Shown: positions 11,442-39,576 of the stretch, one piece after another | How the letters are laid out: every line of letters begins with the position of its first letter | Numbering within the stretch: position 1 is the stretch's first letter | The notes under the pieces: generated by a model | The model's input: only the letters and a program-made list of their open reading frames with translations | Database searches by the model: none | What the model was told of the DNA's origin: nothing | From: Brienomyrus brachyistius | Lineage: Eukaryota; Chordata; Actinopteri; Osteoglossiformes; Mormyridae | DNA: 64,000 nt | Assembly (NCBI RefSeq): GCF_023856365.1 | Contig: NC_064537.1 | Location: 10,789,072-10,853,071, forward strand | Direction of reading: 5' to 3' | Position numbers and translations under genes: made by a program

Positions 11442-12943
11442 GACAAAATTGAGGAAACACTTCCAATTTTTAGAGATTGCAGAACTCTAATCAACTGTTG
11501 CTACAGTTACTTATTTTATCGTCCAATGTGTAATATTTGTAACATTCTTTCATTTTTTTTAAACATTACAGCCAATATCCGTGTAGTAATTTTTAAAGCG
11601 TAATGCCAAAAATGCTAGGCGTTTCCTCAATGTTGGTAGTGTAGGTTGCACATGAAAACAAAGCAACAAAGGAAGAACTATTTTAGTGAGACAAAGAGGG
11701 GTCATGTAAGAGGACTGGGACATTTATACAGACACACACATTTATAGCCTGAGTGATTCGGTGATTCGTTTAGTCCGTTCGGCACGGAAGCTCCCACAGG
11801 TGTGCATATTTCAAGTACAATGCAATTAATGTTAAACATAATACATAATGACACGTGAAATGTGCATAAGAAATATATATAGTATTATCCGTTATACTAT
11901 AAAAATAGATAATAAAATGTAAAAATATTACATAATAAAATAGCTAAAAAATATTAACAATCACAGTACCGTTTTATTAAACATATACGAAATATAAACG
12001 ATCACAAAAGAATCGATTCACTGAAAAGAATCATAATTTCCATCTATATCCCGGAGCAACACTCGCTACTTAGTACACGCGGAGCCTTAAGTACCAGGCT
12101 GCAAAACAATAATGTGCATGAACACTACTAATGCGCGTTAACTACTTTTTAATAATTACATCAAGCAGGCTTTTGATTAAAAAATCCAAAATAAAACAAT
12201 TCCAAACGAAACGGAATTGGCAAATAAGATTGTGACCTGATAAGAAAAGTCTCAAAAAATATCGTAACTCCGGATAAATGAGAGGAGGGTAATTTATGAT
12301 GGGTCTCGTCCTTTTACTTAAATATTTAATATTTAACTCTGAATTAATAGAGAACGCAGGGCAATTTAACTGGGTAATTTGACAAAGACTGTTGGGGTGG
12401 ACCTGAAGTGGGAGCAGGAAGGAAGTGGAAAATGGTGGCATAGTGGGAGAACAGCAAACTCGGACTAGGAAACGTTGATATGGAAAAGATTTGTGGTCCG
12501 CAATGTGGGATGTTCACAGGGTAGACAACAGATTATTTAACAGCTGCGTTCTCTCGATCTGCTGAAAAAATGCCTCATTAGTGTCACACCATTCATCCAA
12601 GTAAATTTATTATGTGAGCCTCCAACAGATAGCAAAAAAGAAAAATCTTAAGTATCATAACTTTTCTAAAACGTACGTAACTCAAATGTTTAATGTTGGT
12701 CGATGCACGACGTGCGCTTAATTTACATAGCAATCTTATCGGTAGCGACAGACACCTGCTTTCTTACACACTATCCCCATATGGTACTGGATGCTTGTGT
12801 CAGCAGCCATTTAAGTCAAACACTTTGCTTTGTTCAGGTTTTACATCTCACAGCTCTTTCATCGCCACTCTATAATCAGATTGATAATAAGAGTTGACTT
12901 GAGCCGGAGAAAAAAAAATCCATATCTTGCTGATAAATTTTTA

Positions 12944-12983
<40 letters not shown>

Positions 12984-14150
12984 GCTTCCCCTTTCTTCCT
13001 ACATAAAACGCGTTCTTCGCTATCATTACCGTTTTCTCTCCACACAGATCGCTGCATAAAAACATCAGATCATGTAAAAATATTAGAAAAAAATCTGACG
13101 GAATGGCAACAGATGACGTACAATTGGCCACGTGCTGGTGCAGTGATTTATGGGAAGTTACCTTTAATGTTGTGGATTAGTTGGCACAATGCATCGCTGT
13201 TTGTTAATAGTGTATAGATAGCTTCCTTGCGGGCTATTTGTTATAAGCAAGGGCATAGATTTGGGTGTGGACCCTATCACTGTGGGAGGATCCGTGTGTT
13301 TACAGGGGGTATTCGAAACTGATTTTGTCCCTACCATGTAGAAATGAAACTGAGGCCCGTAATAATGAAAGATCATCAGATCGCATTATATTCTCCGTTA
13401 GGTAGTTTTGGCAGAATTTGTTTATAGCATACGGTGTTTCATCTCAAACTACCCAACTCAAATTGAGCAAACATAATGGCTGTAATCATTTTAAAACAGA
13501 GCACAGCTGAAAAAAGGACCAGTGATTGTCTTTTAAGCTTACATACCAGTATTATATATGATATAGTTTTTCGTCGTCCATGCGGCGATACAAAGGAAGT
13601 CTCGTTTCTCTGGTATATTCAGCAGCATCCAGGCCATTCATGGAAAGGTGATGATCATACCAGAAGTCTTTACTGGAGAAGTGCTGCACGATGCTGTGTA
13701 ATGACCGCACTTCTCAGAAGCTGCTGCATAATGTGATTTGGAGTCTCTCTCATCATCCCCGGACCGCCGCTTCCATGTGATGAGAGTCGACGTGGCGTTT
13801 CGCTAGCGTTGTCACCTCAGATATCACAGGTGTCTCACAACCCGTGGCATCACTTTTTCAGTCGTGTGCAAAGAATCACCGCTTCGTGGTCGAGTGAGAC
13901 GCACCAGAAGTGGACAGTCTTTCATCCCCACCTACCCTGGATGGAGATCGCTGCAGAGGAGCCTCAGGCATATGTTAATTTGTGAATCAAAGACTGCTCT
14001 CTTCATTCAAATACTCCCCTCAGATTAAAACACAGAAGACTAAGATGTTGTCACCTAAGTAGTGCATGCAAATTATTGAGAAGATCACTAATTTACTATC
14101 ACGTGTGTAACATTCTGTTGTGATATTTCTGTATTATGCATTATGGAGGC
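11442..14150. other. Intergenic, AT-rich, no gene recognised
   Basis: The 11850-12010 stretch is very AT-rich. A (TAA)n run of about 12 units lies at 12944-12980. No exon with recognisable homology was found. Confidence 0.4.
12944..12980. repeat. (TAA)n microsatellite
   Basis: About twelve ATA/TAA trinucleotide units are visible directly. Confidence 0.95.
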
Positions 14151-14159
14151 ATTCTATTG

Positions 14160-14344
14160 TGTCACACATCATCCATTGTCTAACCACTTTTCCGGTACAG
14201 CATCATTTGGGGGCCAGGAGCCTATCACAGGCATTGTGGACCAACACTGTCATTCCTATGGGAGCTGGAAGAGCGAAGCTGGGAAGCCTGGTGTGAGACA
14301 GAAACAACATCCCTGGATGATGGATGGATGGATGGATGGATGGA
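14160..14344 (-). mobile_element. Degenerate SINE 3' end plus (GATG)n
   Basis: CATCCATTGTCTAACCACTT followed by a GAGCCTATCACAGGCA block resembles, on the minus strand, the usual 3' part of a fish SINE. About 70 bp beyond lies a run of GATG units (about 14316-14343). The fit is partial. Confidence 0.55.
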
Positions 14345-17300
14345 AGAGAGAGTCATGTGGAGCATCTATCATATACGGAATGTGAGAAATCACAGTATTA
14401 AACACAAAGAACTTATTTTTGAATTGAGAGAAAGAGGGAGAGAGAGAAACAAGTACATAATTAACTGTGTATAATATTTCTGTTGTGCCAAAAGTCCACC
14501 GGCGCACTCAGTCATGTTCCAGTTTTTATATCATTATATATTATTAACCTTTTTCCCTTCACTTAATACAAACAAAACACACAGACATTTGATCCAAATT
14601 CAATAATTGAATCTCATTCGTTCATTTGACAAATATCAAATTACATTTAATGAAATACCCCATCTCTATTGCGGTGTACTTTCTTTCTCGATGCTGGAAT
14701 TAATTTCTCTTTTAAAAAATTAAATTACTGAAAAGAATAACAGGCCGCTGGCATAATATTACGTCAGACCAGGATAAAGGGTGGTTGGGAGCCTGCGGTT
14801 GATTCTTCCTGTCATTAGTTTTACATGCCTAGCAGGAATGTGTTACAGTGCGAATCTATTCTTAGCATCAAATGATAATCAAACTAGGCTTCAGCACTAA
14901 TTTCTATATGATCCTACACTGTAATCTTCAAGCTGCAGGTTATGCAGCAAACCTCCACCACAGAACAAGCCCCTTTAAGGATTAAATCATGATCAAAAAC
15001 CAGTTATGATGAAGGACAAAATATAAAGCAGGCAGTTATAAAAAGGTGACCTCGAAAAGCATCATTCCAACCACAGCTCACCTCCACCAAACTGGCCCTA
15101 TCAAGCCCAGGTAAGTCCATTCAGGGCTGGCTGACCTTCAACAACTGAGGTAACTGTGGGCTTGGGGCAGTTCAATCAATCGCCATGGAAACCCAAAAGG
15201 TCACCCAAATCCAGTATTGTGCCATCAGTGAGACTCCTGCTGACCCACACTTGCATTTATTATGAACTGCTTTATAACTATTAAGCTGAATAATTAACTG
15301 GACAATAAAGTAACATCTAGTGTCTTATTCCTGAGGAAATAACAGACTGATCCTTCGGCTGTGATGTAAGACTAATAAAAGTCACAAAAGGTAAGTTAAT
15401 GTCAGTCTAAACAATTATTTCAGTTAATGAGGTGAATGCTGGGTTACAATGAAAACCAGATAAATTCAATAATCCTTGTAGAACGCTGGTCAAATATCTT
15501 AATATAGAAATGGATTTAGATCCCAAATGTACTTATGCGGTAGAAGCAGACAGCTGTTGAACTTAGCACCTTATGTGCAACGGCCACATCTGATTCTTCC
15601 TGGATCCTCAGCTCCCTGGTCATGTGTCCAGTGCCAGAGCTGCTGCGCGACTCAGTGCCCCGACGTTCGTCAGGTGCTTTGGCCCTTTAAGAGGTTCAGA
15701 GGAAGGCTGGCACCTCACTTCGACGGTGGTGTGATATTCGAAATGCCAGGCAAATTGAGGAATCGGCAGGGAGTTAAACATTCTTGTTCAAAGGACTCCT
15801 ACCTAAGAGCAGCCAGTCATTCTGCTGTCTCTCCAATCTGCGATTCAATGCGCTGTGACTATCAGGGAAGATAATGTTCCATATTCTTGTAGGAAGACAG
15901 GAAAATAGTCCTTTTAATTATCAATTAAAAATTGAATAACATATAGGCTCCTCTTTGTCCAGAGAAATAATTACATCAGAAAAAAATCGTTATATGTTGC
16001 TAGGGAACTGTAGCTACGACTGTGAGTGTGTTTAATTATACATACATTATTAAAGGATGCATGATAACATCCACTGCCGTTCAGATCAGAATATGCCATC
16101 TTCTGCTATCGACATGTCAACAGATCAGTCTATTCTATGACTTTTGTATTTGTATTATTAAACAGTTAAAGTCCTGTGACCACTAATTTTCTATGACCAG
16201 TATCTGACATAGCAGCCCAGGGAAACGGATTGTGCTGGCAAAATGCAAACCGGGGACATCGCTAAGCTAACCAAGCCGCATCGTAGCAGCCAGACATACC
16301 CTGGCGGGTTGGTCCCTTACCTGGTGGAACGATTTCATTTTGTCTGACCGCCAGGGGGCGCCAGGCTGCAATTAGTGAATAACAGCTCAGGTTTGACCCA
16401 AGCCACTTACATAGACAAAAAAAAAACCTACATTATTGCTGCTACTGAAACTTTAGAGGTGCAAAGGGAAACTTTTAACAAAGGCACCTGAGGGAAACGA
16501 CTACGGAAGAGTGATACTGCAGGCGCTCTGATCAGGACATAAAATACATAAAGACTCACGAAAGCCTCCCTCCCATCTTCCTCCTCCTTTCCGCCCATCT
16601 CCACTGGGATGAAAGTCATAATTTGGCCTCTTTTTTTTCCAGGAAGCACACTGGGCACTCAGGAATACGTCATTAGTGCCGTCTCGCTGAATATATGCAA
16701 CAGCGCCAACAGATGTGAAAACGTGCGCTTAGGTGTGAGGCATGGCATGCACGTGTGTGAGTGAGGTGAGAGAGAGAGAGAGAGACTGCTGGGTCATTCC
16801 AAAGCCATGCAATGCAGGCGTCAGATTAAACTCCTTCTGCGGCTTCCAGGCTGTTTGTACTTTAGGCTGCTTGAGTCTGCATGTTTAACAGGGGAAGAAA
16901 ATGTTGGAATTACACAGAGGCTCACTGCTGGGCAGATCACAGGGCACAGTAATTACTCCGGTAAAGGTCACGTGGCAGGGCAGGAGACGGGCACCAGGCA
17001 GAGGTGCTCCGGCCTCAACAAATCATGCAAACCATGTTAAGACCTGAACTCGAGCTCAGGATGCTCCATGGGTTAGGGTTAGGGGAGAGGGGTGCAGGTG
17101 AGGGTGGGTTTGATGAGGCAGGACGCTGTCTGAGACTGCAGCAAGGGGCCGCCTCGTGTGCGTGCTCATCAGCTATGAGTCATCCTTGTGCGCAGTGCAG
17201 GAGAATTCAACGGGAAATGAATTTGAAGGGGGGGGGGGGTAGGCTGCTCCTTCTCCCTCCACGTGGGGGCGGCACGTGTGACGTGTAGTCCTGGGGATCG

Positions 17301-17980
17301 TTGCCGTGGCGATTGCGGACATGGTTGGGCCCATGCAACATCCTGGTTTTAAAAGGCAGCATTTGCCTGGGGGAAAAAATACCAGACATGCCAATGCCCA
17401 TTTTGGACCGCCCCCCCCCCCCCCCCCACCTCCTGCCCACTGGATGCATCCACAACCCCGAAGAGAGATGGGAGTCTTTGATGAACACAAAGCCTCACTT
17501 TAGGCACAGAACCACACGACTCATCTATTAACAATAATGCCGTTAGAAGCTGCTTGTTAACAGCAGCCTTAGCTAATGCTCAGTATAAAAGAGTGACACA
17601 AAGTGTGGCCATTTACTCACATTTACTTTCATTCATTTGACATCAATCACTGCTGCATGAAGCCTTGGTAATTACATTTGATGAATCAGATGTTTTTTTC
17701 CTAGAATTACAGGTTCCAGTTGTCACCATGCGATGGTGAGTATGCTGTAGTTACGTTATTACCTTATTCTGAAAAAAATATATATGCAAAAACTGCCGGT
17801 GACTTAATTGGTCATGATATGCAGCTTTTTTTTTTAACAAACTAATTACAATGCTGGGTCTGCATTTGCCTTAAGGATGACTAATTTTTGCTAGAGTAAA
17901 TTAAAGGTCTTATTCTACCATTCTATCATTCGCACTACGTTTTCATTTAAATAATGCAAGTCTGCCATTCATATTGCATT
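14345..17980. other. Intergenic, no gene recognised
   Basis: A frame of 115 codons at 15527-15874 has no family resemblance and is taken as chance. Low-complexity tracts include a GA run near 16769-16784, a G-run near 17229-17239 and a C-run at 17411-17427. A CTCF-like site is listed separately. Confidence 0.4.
16348..16361 (+). promoter_or_regulatory. CTCF-like core motif
   Basis: CCGCCAGGGGGCGC matches the CTCF core CCASYAGRKGGCRS at 13 of 14 positions. It lies about 7 kb beyond the 3' end of the bmerb1-like gene. Motif presence does not show binding. Confidence 0.5.
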
Positions 17981-18129
17981 TTTTTTGTTTGAGGCTATTC
18001 ATGATGTGTGGGTCTGGTTTAACAGAGAACATTAGCCATAACATAGAAAACCATTTGTTTTTTGTTTGAGGCTATTCATGATGTGTGGGTCTGGTTTAAC
18101 AGAGAACATTAGCCATAACTTAGAAAACC
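17981..18129 (+). repeat. Tandem duplication, 77-bp unit, two copies
   Basis: The block from TTTTTTGTTTGAGGCTATTC onward is repeated once with a 77-bp period. Only about three differences separate the copies, so the duplication is recent. Confidence 0.95.
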
Positions 18130-18451
18130 TTCTGCCAATAAAAAAAGTGCAATCTCCGGCTAAGGGGAACAATCACATCTGTCGTTGATTCCAGGAAATG
18201 ACATCACCATCGTAACCGACTCATGTTGACTTAATGAGCTCTGCCCATTTGCCACTGTACACTTGAGGCTACCATGCATTGTGCCTTTATAGTGAAGACC
18301 AGGTAAACACTGGAGGTGTGAGGTTATTGTGGATATAAAAGTGTGAGTGATCACAGAAGGCGACGGATCTGCAAAGAGTGTATGACCGAGGCACATGCCT
18401 ACAGGAAAAAAATAACACTGATTGTTTTTAAGCTTAAATGTTTCTTTTTAA

Positions 18452-18792
18452 GGGGCGGCAGGGTGGTGCAGTGGTTAGTACTGCTGCCTCACACCTCTGG
18501 AACCCGGGTTCGAGTCTCCGCCTGGGTTACATGTATGTGGAGTTTGCATGTTCTCCCCATGTCATCGTGGGGTTTTCTCCTGTTTCCCCCCGCAGTCCAA
18601 AAACATGCTGAGGCTATTTGGAGTTGCTAAATTGCCCGTAGGTGTGCATGTGTGAGTGAATGGTGTGTGAGTGTGCCCTGCGATGGGCTGGGCCCCCATC
18701 CTGGGTTGTTTCCTGCCTCGTGCCCATTGCTTCTGGGATAGGCTCCGGACTCCCCGCGACCCAGTAGGATAAGTGGTTTGGAAAATGGATGG
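18452..18792 (+). mobile_element. Full-length tRNA-derived SINE with 14-bp TSD
   Basis: A 341-bp element with a tRNA-like head: a box A-like GTGGTGCAGTGGTTAG near 18464 and a box B-like GGTTCGAGTCTCC at 18507-18519. A conserved body and an ATGGATGG-type tail follow. ATGTTTCTTTTTAA occurs exactly on both sides (18438-18451 and 18793-18806), a perfect target-site duplication proving insertion as a unit. The other SINE copies in this window, mostly minus-strand and older, can be aligned to it. Confidence 0.92.
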
Positions 18793-18806
18793 ATGTTTCT
18801 TTTTAA

Positions 18807-21800
18807 CAAGTGATCTGCCACCTGAGCCCCTGTCCTGTGATACAATTAGCATTTAGATCACTAATATTAAAAAGTCGTTTAGAATTACCTGTCGCCACTT
18901 GGTCCTCCGGAGACTTGCATTAGCTCCGTCTCCTAACCACGGTTCTCCACCTTCAACAACCATCAGCCTTAGTCTGTTTACCAACCGCAACCAATTTAAA
19001 TGACACGTCTCAATCACCAAAAATAGCTGGTCAGTCACTTGGTAGCTTGTTAGAAATGGGGCAATCGAAGTCCCGACGTCACGTGTGAAACGGGACAAAC
19101 ACAGGTGCAAACATTCCAGTGAAATCCTGTTTACCGTAGTATGCACAGTAAAATGGCATGGAACAGTACTGCAAAAGAATTCACTGCACTCACCTCACAT
19201 CACCGTACACAGATTTATTTCATAGGTTTGAGAATGAAATCTACAGCCAACACAACATAAAAGTGGTCAACCATCAAATGGCAAGCAATGCAAATATCCC
19301 TGAAACAGAAAAATACTCCTCTCCCCAGGTGGATTTTTGCTGTTACATCCATTGCTGCTGTTTGACAACCAACATAATGTCCACCCTGGGTCTCAAAAAC
19401 TCAAAAACTGCTGCATGTCACAGTAACAATTTGGCTTCACATGTTTCCTGCAAAGACCATGACCGTCGTACAAGAGTACAACTTCATGATTGTCACTGCC
19501 TACCTCCTATCCAGAAAAAAAAATAGGCGGTGGAGTTAGAGTTAGGCGGTGACAGGCATGATACGGAGAGAGAAAAGACCATCAAACGGTAACTCCACCC
19601 CACAGCAGTTAGGGTCTAATAACTGGTACGAGTTCTGCTTCACAGAATTACGTTGACAAGGCATTCAACACTGCACCACACCGGAGACAAGGGACACGTG
19701 TCCAGTATCCAGAGTTATATTTTCACATGACCTTCTGATCTGAAGTGGCTTCTCTGTCAGACTAGTGAACTTCTTTTAACCCAACCTCCTCTACTGACTG
19801 AGAAGGTTTTCAACAAATCACCTCTTTTACTTACTTAAAGGTTTGTTCACCTTTCATGAAATCAGCTCAAAGAAAAAAAAACTGAAGTCATTCTTCACAC
19901 CATGCACTTTCATATTCGAAACGCTACAATTCAGAGCAACTGTTAACATTTGGAAAAGCATGCATTCGATGGCACGAAACTGACAATACATCAGTTCGGC
20001 TTTTGCTTTGCTGACCGGCTTTCATCTGTCAATAGTGGAAATGAGAGCGACAAACCGATGGAAGATGAGGCAGCCTCCCGTCCAAATCCACACATCTAAA
20101 AAGGTTCATAAACGTTTAACATGCATTCTTGAGGGAGGCCTGAAGACGGTGGCTATGGACCAGCTCCAGTGATCGGAATAGTTCAGTTTGCCGTTGCTTA
20201 CGCTGTTGACCCCCTGATGCTCAGGAAGTGGGCTTCCATTAACCTCTATGCATGATGCCTTTGTTTACGATACCATTTCAACGGATGCATTACACAGACT
20301 GCTGCAAACAGGACTAACACTTTGGGCTCAACAACAGAACGAATGGGTAATGAATTATGACAATCCCTTTTTTTACGTTAATTTAACCCTTTACTATGTT
20401 TTGATGATTTTGACATCTGATTGACAAATCGCTGATTTCATTCGGTGCAGCGCAACAACAAATGATGGTAAATAAACATTAAATTTCCGCTTCATTTTCA
20501 GAACAGGACGTGTTCCTTTGAAGGCCTCCATCCCAGATCTTTGAGCTTAAGCAGGCATCCTCAGAGCTCGACGTCCTGGAAGCTGGGTACTCAGAGGTGC
20601 ATGGCAGGAGACAAGTGCGTCTAGGTCCCTGTTACCATAGAGACCGGTATGTCAAGAGAGGAATGTTTGTGCTCCAGCGGGACCCTACCAACCCCCACTC
20701 CCACCTGTGGCCACCGGTACCCTTTTAGCCGACTACTCTTCATCCATGTTTCCTAGGTGAGAGCTTTGCACAATAGGAGGGTCCAAAAGCAGGGAGGAGG
20801 AAGGAGGGAGGGGTCTTAGGGGGCTCCATAAGGACTGAATGGACATATGCTGACTGACAAAAAGACACATGGGGTCCATTTGCTTTCAGCAACACTACAT
20901 ATGACGGCATTTGCAGATTCATTCAGCACTAGAATCAGTGTAGCCAGTGACATAATTCATGCAGAAACATTCTATGTCACACAGGGTTGCCAACTCTGGT
21001 CAGCGTGCTGGAGTGAGATTTCCGATTCAATTACCCTGCAAATAGTCTGTAGGGTTTGCAAACTACCCCAACTCTGTTGATGTAGCTAATTTTAGCTTTA
21101 TAATGGAATAATGCAGATTTGGCGTACGATTTCTTGCGTGAGCGTGAATCTGAAAGCATGAGAGCTGGCAACCCATCTACTGTAAAAAACAGGCTTAGTT
21201 ATAATTGTAACTATAATGGAAAAACGTATAATAAGATTTTTCCCTTCACTTCAATATTTTATGTTTAACTGGAAAATAATCAAATAGTACCAGAATGCTT
21301 CATTGGATTGAACACACAATTTTTTTTTTTTTGTTAAATGCTAGTCTTGTGTGGCCAAAAATGTTCCGCGCAAATCATTTTTCACCACTGCTGCAGACGG
21401 TCCCTTGGTTTGTGATACGACTGAGTGAATGACTCACTCACTTTTGCAGTGTTTGTATGCGTATGTGTGAAGGTCAGGTATCAACCGTAAGTGACATGAA
21501 TCTGTGCAATCAAACATAAATCTGTGCAAAAAACAGCCAGAGAATTTGTCACTTTGTCAATATATATGAATTAGTGGAAAGGGAGGGTTGATTCACAAAG
21601 CAATGTAACAGCAGGTAACGTAACGTCATTTACCAGATAGCTATTAGCAATACAAGCATAGTTTGTTCATTGTAAAAGAAAAGCGTTTTCATAAACACAG
21701 GACGAAATCCCAGCCAGTGACAATATCTGAATATGAAAAAAACACGTCAATATTTTGAGGTCAACAACTAAATATGTTCAAATTATCATATTCTAATACA

Positions 21801-22279
21801 AAGTTTAAATTTGACAGTTTCGCTTTATAGCAATCTTTGCTGTTTATATTTACGGTTACTTCACACATTGACATCTTACTTAATTGATAAGCTATCAATT
21901 AATGATTACTTGAAATTAATAATTTTAGGTAATATGACTAAATTTTCTAGGAATCCCGATAAATTTGGTGGTATATCAATTAATGTATTAAGTAATGAAT
22001 TAAAATTAAGTAACCGATGATCTAAGTGTGAAGTAATGACATAAAGCAATGGTGATTTCATCATTAGTTCATGGTGAGCAACAGGAATTCAGGATACATC
22101 TGGGTTTCATTCATGCAGTAATTCATCATTATTTAAGCATTACTTAAGTAAATGATTTGTACCCTTACCAAGCTGTAAACAGCGAGCAACAATTACTCTG
22201 TGAGTGGGAAGGGGGGGGGGGCAGGTGCTGAGCTGGAAAAATGGCAAAAAAATTTGACAGCTATGCTATTAATTACATT
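18807..22279. other. Intergenic, no gene recognised
   Basis: No exon-like homology on either strand. The DNA is moderately AT-rich with short homopolymer runs; 21830-22020 is rich in short AT palindromes. Confidence 0.4.
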
Positions 22280-22407
22280 TAGTGTTTCCCAATCCGGTCC
22301 TTGTGGACCCACAGACAGTCCATGTTTTTGCTCCCACCCAGCTCCTGATGAGGGAGCAAAAACATGGACTGGCTAAGGGTCCCCAAGGACTGGACTGGGA
22401 AACACTG
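22280..22407. mobile_element. hAT-type MITE, copy E
   Basis: The left end TAGTGTTTCCCAATCCGG and right end GGACTGGGAAACACTG pair as inverted repeats, and the arms carry the family's GTCCATGTTTTTGCTCCC block in both orientations. Flanks ATTACATT (22272-22279) and ATTAAATT (22408-22415) match at 7 of 8. Confidence 0.87.
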
Positions 22408-23327
22408 ATTAAATTTAAATACGCAGGGAGAAAGGGCACTAGTAGAACAGTGATCTCTAACAGTTTTTATAGTGAGAGCTACTTTTACAACAAAAATCTG
22501 GGGAGCTACAGAGTGGCAGTGGGGCCACCTTGGGAGGGGGAAGGGGAGGGCATGAAGGTCTCATGATCAATTGTCTTAAAAAAAATCGACCAGCCCTTCA
22601 TGACTGACAGGTTGGTAGCCATCGCAGTAGATCATTATGCGAGCCTGTCGGACCACTGATCCCGCAGTTACCACGTCAGCATCTCCGCTATCTCCACAAA
22701 TGGATCGATCAACCTGGCATTTATAGCAAAGTGATCTGTCAGCCCAGCAGAATACTGTATCCCAGAGAGGTGTGTGGCTTACTGTGCAATTACTGCAATC
22801 TGAAATCAGGAGTGATCTCCATATCATCGGGGAGATTTATGTATTTACACGAATGAACTTCCTCCTTTAACTCAAACATTTCATGATGTTTCTTTTAACT
22901 AGCATTTCACACAGACACTGAAAGAGTCCGGCGTTTTCATTTTAGCAGCAAAGTAATGCATCCATGGATATAACAGAAATCACAGATTCTGTGTAGATAA
23001 AAATGCACAGTATTAGTGTTAGCCTTACTTGCCAAGTGCTAAGATCACTAATACTGCACCAGATGGGCACACCGGAGTACAGGTTCATTAGCGAGTGCTA
23101 ACATATGGTAGGACAAGGAACGCACCATGTACTGTAGGGATGATGGATCATTGTACATTACATTCTGGAAATAAGCTTCTGTGGCAATGAGGAAATCCGA
23201 CTGAATATCAGTCCTAGTAGATATTCAGGTCTTACGATGGTTTCATCTTCCTTCAGGATGAAAGAGTGTATTCAAAGCCTAAGACACGGAGGGTATGAAA
23301 CAGAAAAGACATAATGCTTCACCCGCG

Positions 23328-23418
<91 letters not shown>

Positions 23419-23565
23419 TGTGCTATTACCTTCTCCAATTCCACCTCCTGCTTCCTTGATCCATCTGGCCCTTGGCAAAGTCCAAGTTCTCAACTATCAG
23501 ATAATACCACCCTACAGATTTGACCCTTCTGCTACCCCAAGCCCCGAGCGGGGGGGGGGGGTGCC
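22408..23565. other. Downstream flank of the bmerb1-like gene
   Basis: This is the presumed 3' UTR and flank on the minus strand. I did not see AATAAA or ATTAAA within the first kilobase after the stop on that strand, so the polyadenylation site is unplaced. A G-run lies at about 23551-23561, directly beyond the stop codon. Confidence 0.4.
23324..23416. repeat. (CG)n(CA)n alternating tract
   Basis: About six CG dinucleotides run into about 40 CA dinucleotides. It lies about 150 bp downstream of the bmerb1-like stop codon, probably in its 3' UTR. Alternating purine-pyrimidine tracts with a CG block favour Z-DNA. Confidence 0.95.
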
Positions 23566-38882
<15,317 letters not shown>

Positions 38883-39576
38883 GTCTTCGCAGTTCACCGG
38901 AGTACCTGCGTACTGTGAAACTGACAAAATCTTAACGCAATAACTAAGAAACAGCAAACCTAAAAACGAAGTTGCCCGCAGATCTCCGACTTGTTAAGCA
39001 CTACGTCGTTGTAAAGAGAGGGCTGTCAAATGTCACGAAATCCATAATTTCCGTGGTTGCAAACAGCGAACATCGCTGGAAACGTGCAGGTGTTCATGCC
39101 AGTTGCACTGTGGCTTTGGGTGTGTGGAATATGCGACTAAAGGATTCTCCGCTAAGAGTAATGAATGATGGATAGTGTGATGGCGCCACCTTGCGTTAAA
39201 TATGGGGAACTGTCCGCATTCAAGAAAAGGAACTGCGGTAAATTTTAGGTCTAACATCTGCCCTGTGTTTTTTGTACGATGGTCATGGAAACCGCTATTA
39301 ATATAACTCTAGTTTGTCCTCATAATCCATAAATTGATAATCCATACATTTTCCTGTGCAGTTTCCATTGAAGCTTCTATAAAAATTTCGTTAGCGTTCC
39401 ATTAAAAACATTGTCTTCAATAAAACCCATCCATCCATCCATCATCAACCAAAATTAGTTTATCAGTGTGCTTAAAAGAGAAACCATAATTAAAGGATGT
39501 ATAATAAAACATCAAAATGTCATTCTGAATATAAGTATTACATTCCCGAATCAGGAAGGACCATGTTGCTTACTTA
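38883..39576 (-). promoter_or_regulatory. Presumed promoter and 5' UTR of the bmerb1-like gene
   Basis: This is the region upstream of the minus-strand start codon. It has several CpGs between 38960 and 39190 and no convincing TATA box. A CATCCATCCATCCATC microsatellite lies at about 39428-39443. No transcription start can be placed from sequence alone. Confidence 0.4.

Noticed and set aside
23272..23523. Open frames with poly-(Cys-Val) or poly-(Thr-His)
   Set aside because: Translations of the CA/CG dinucleotide tract.
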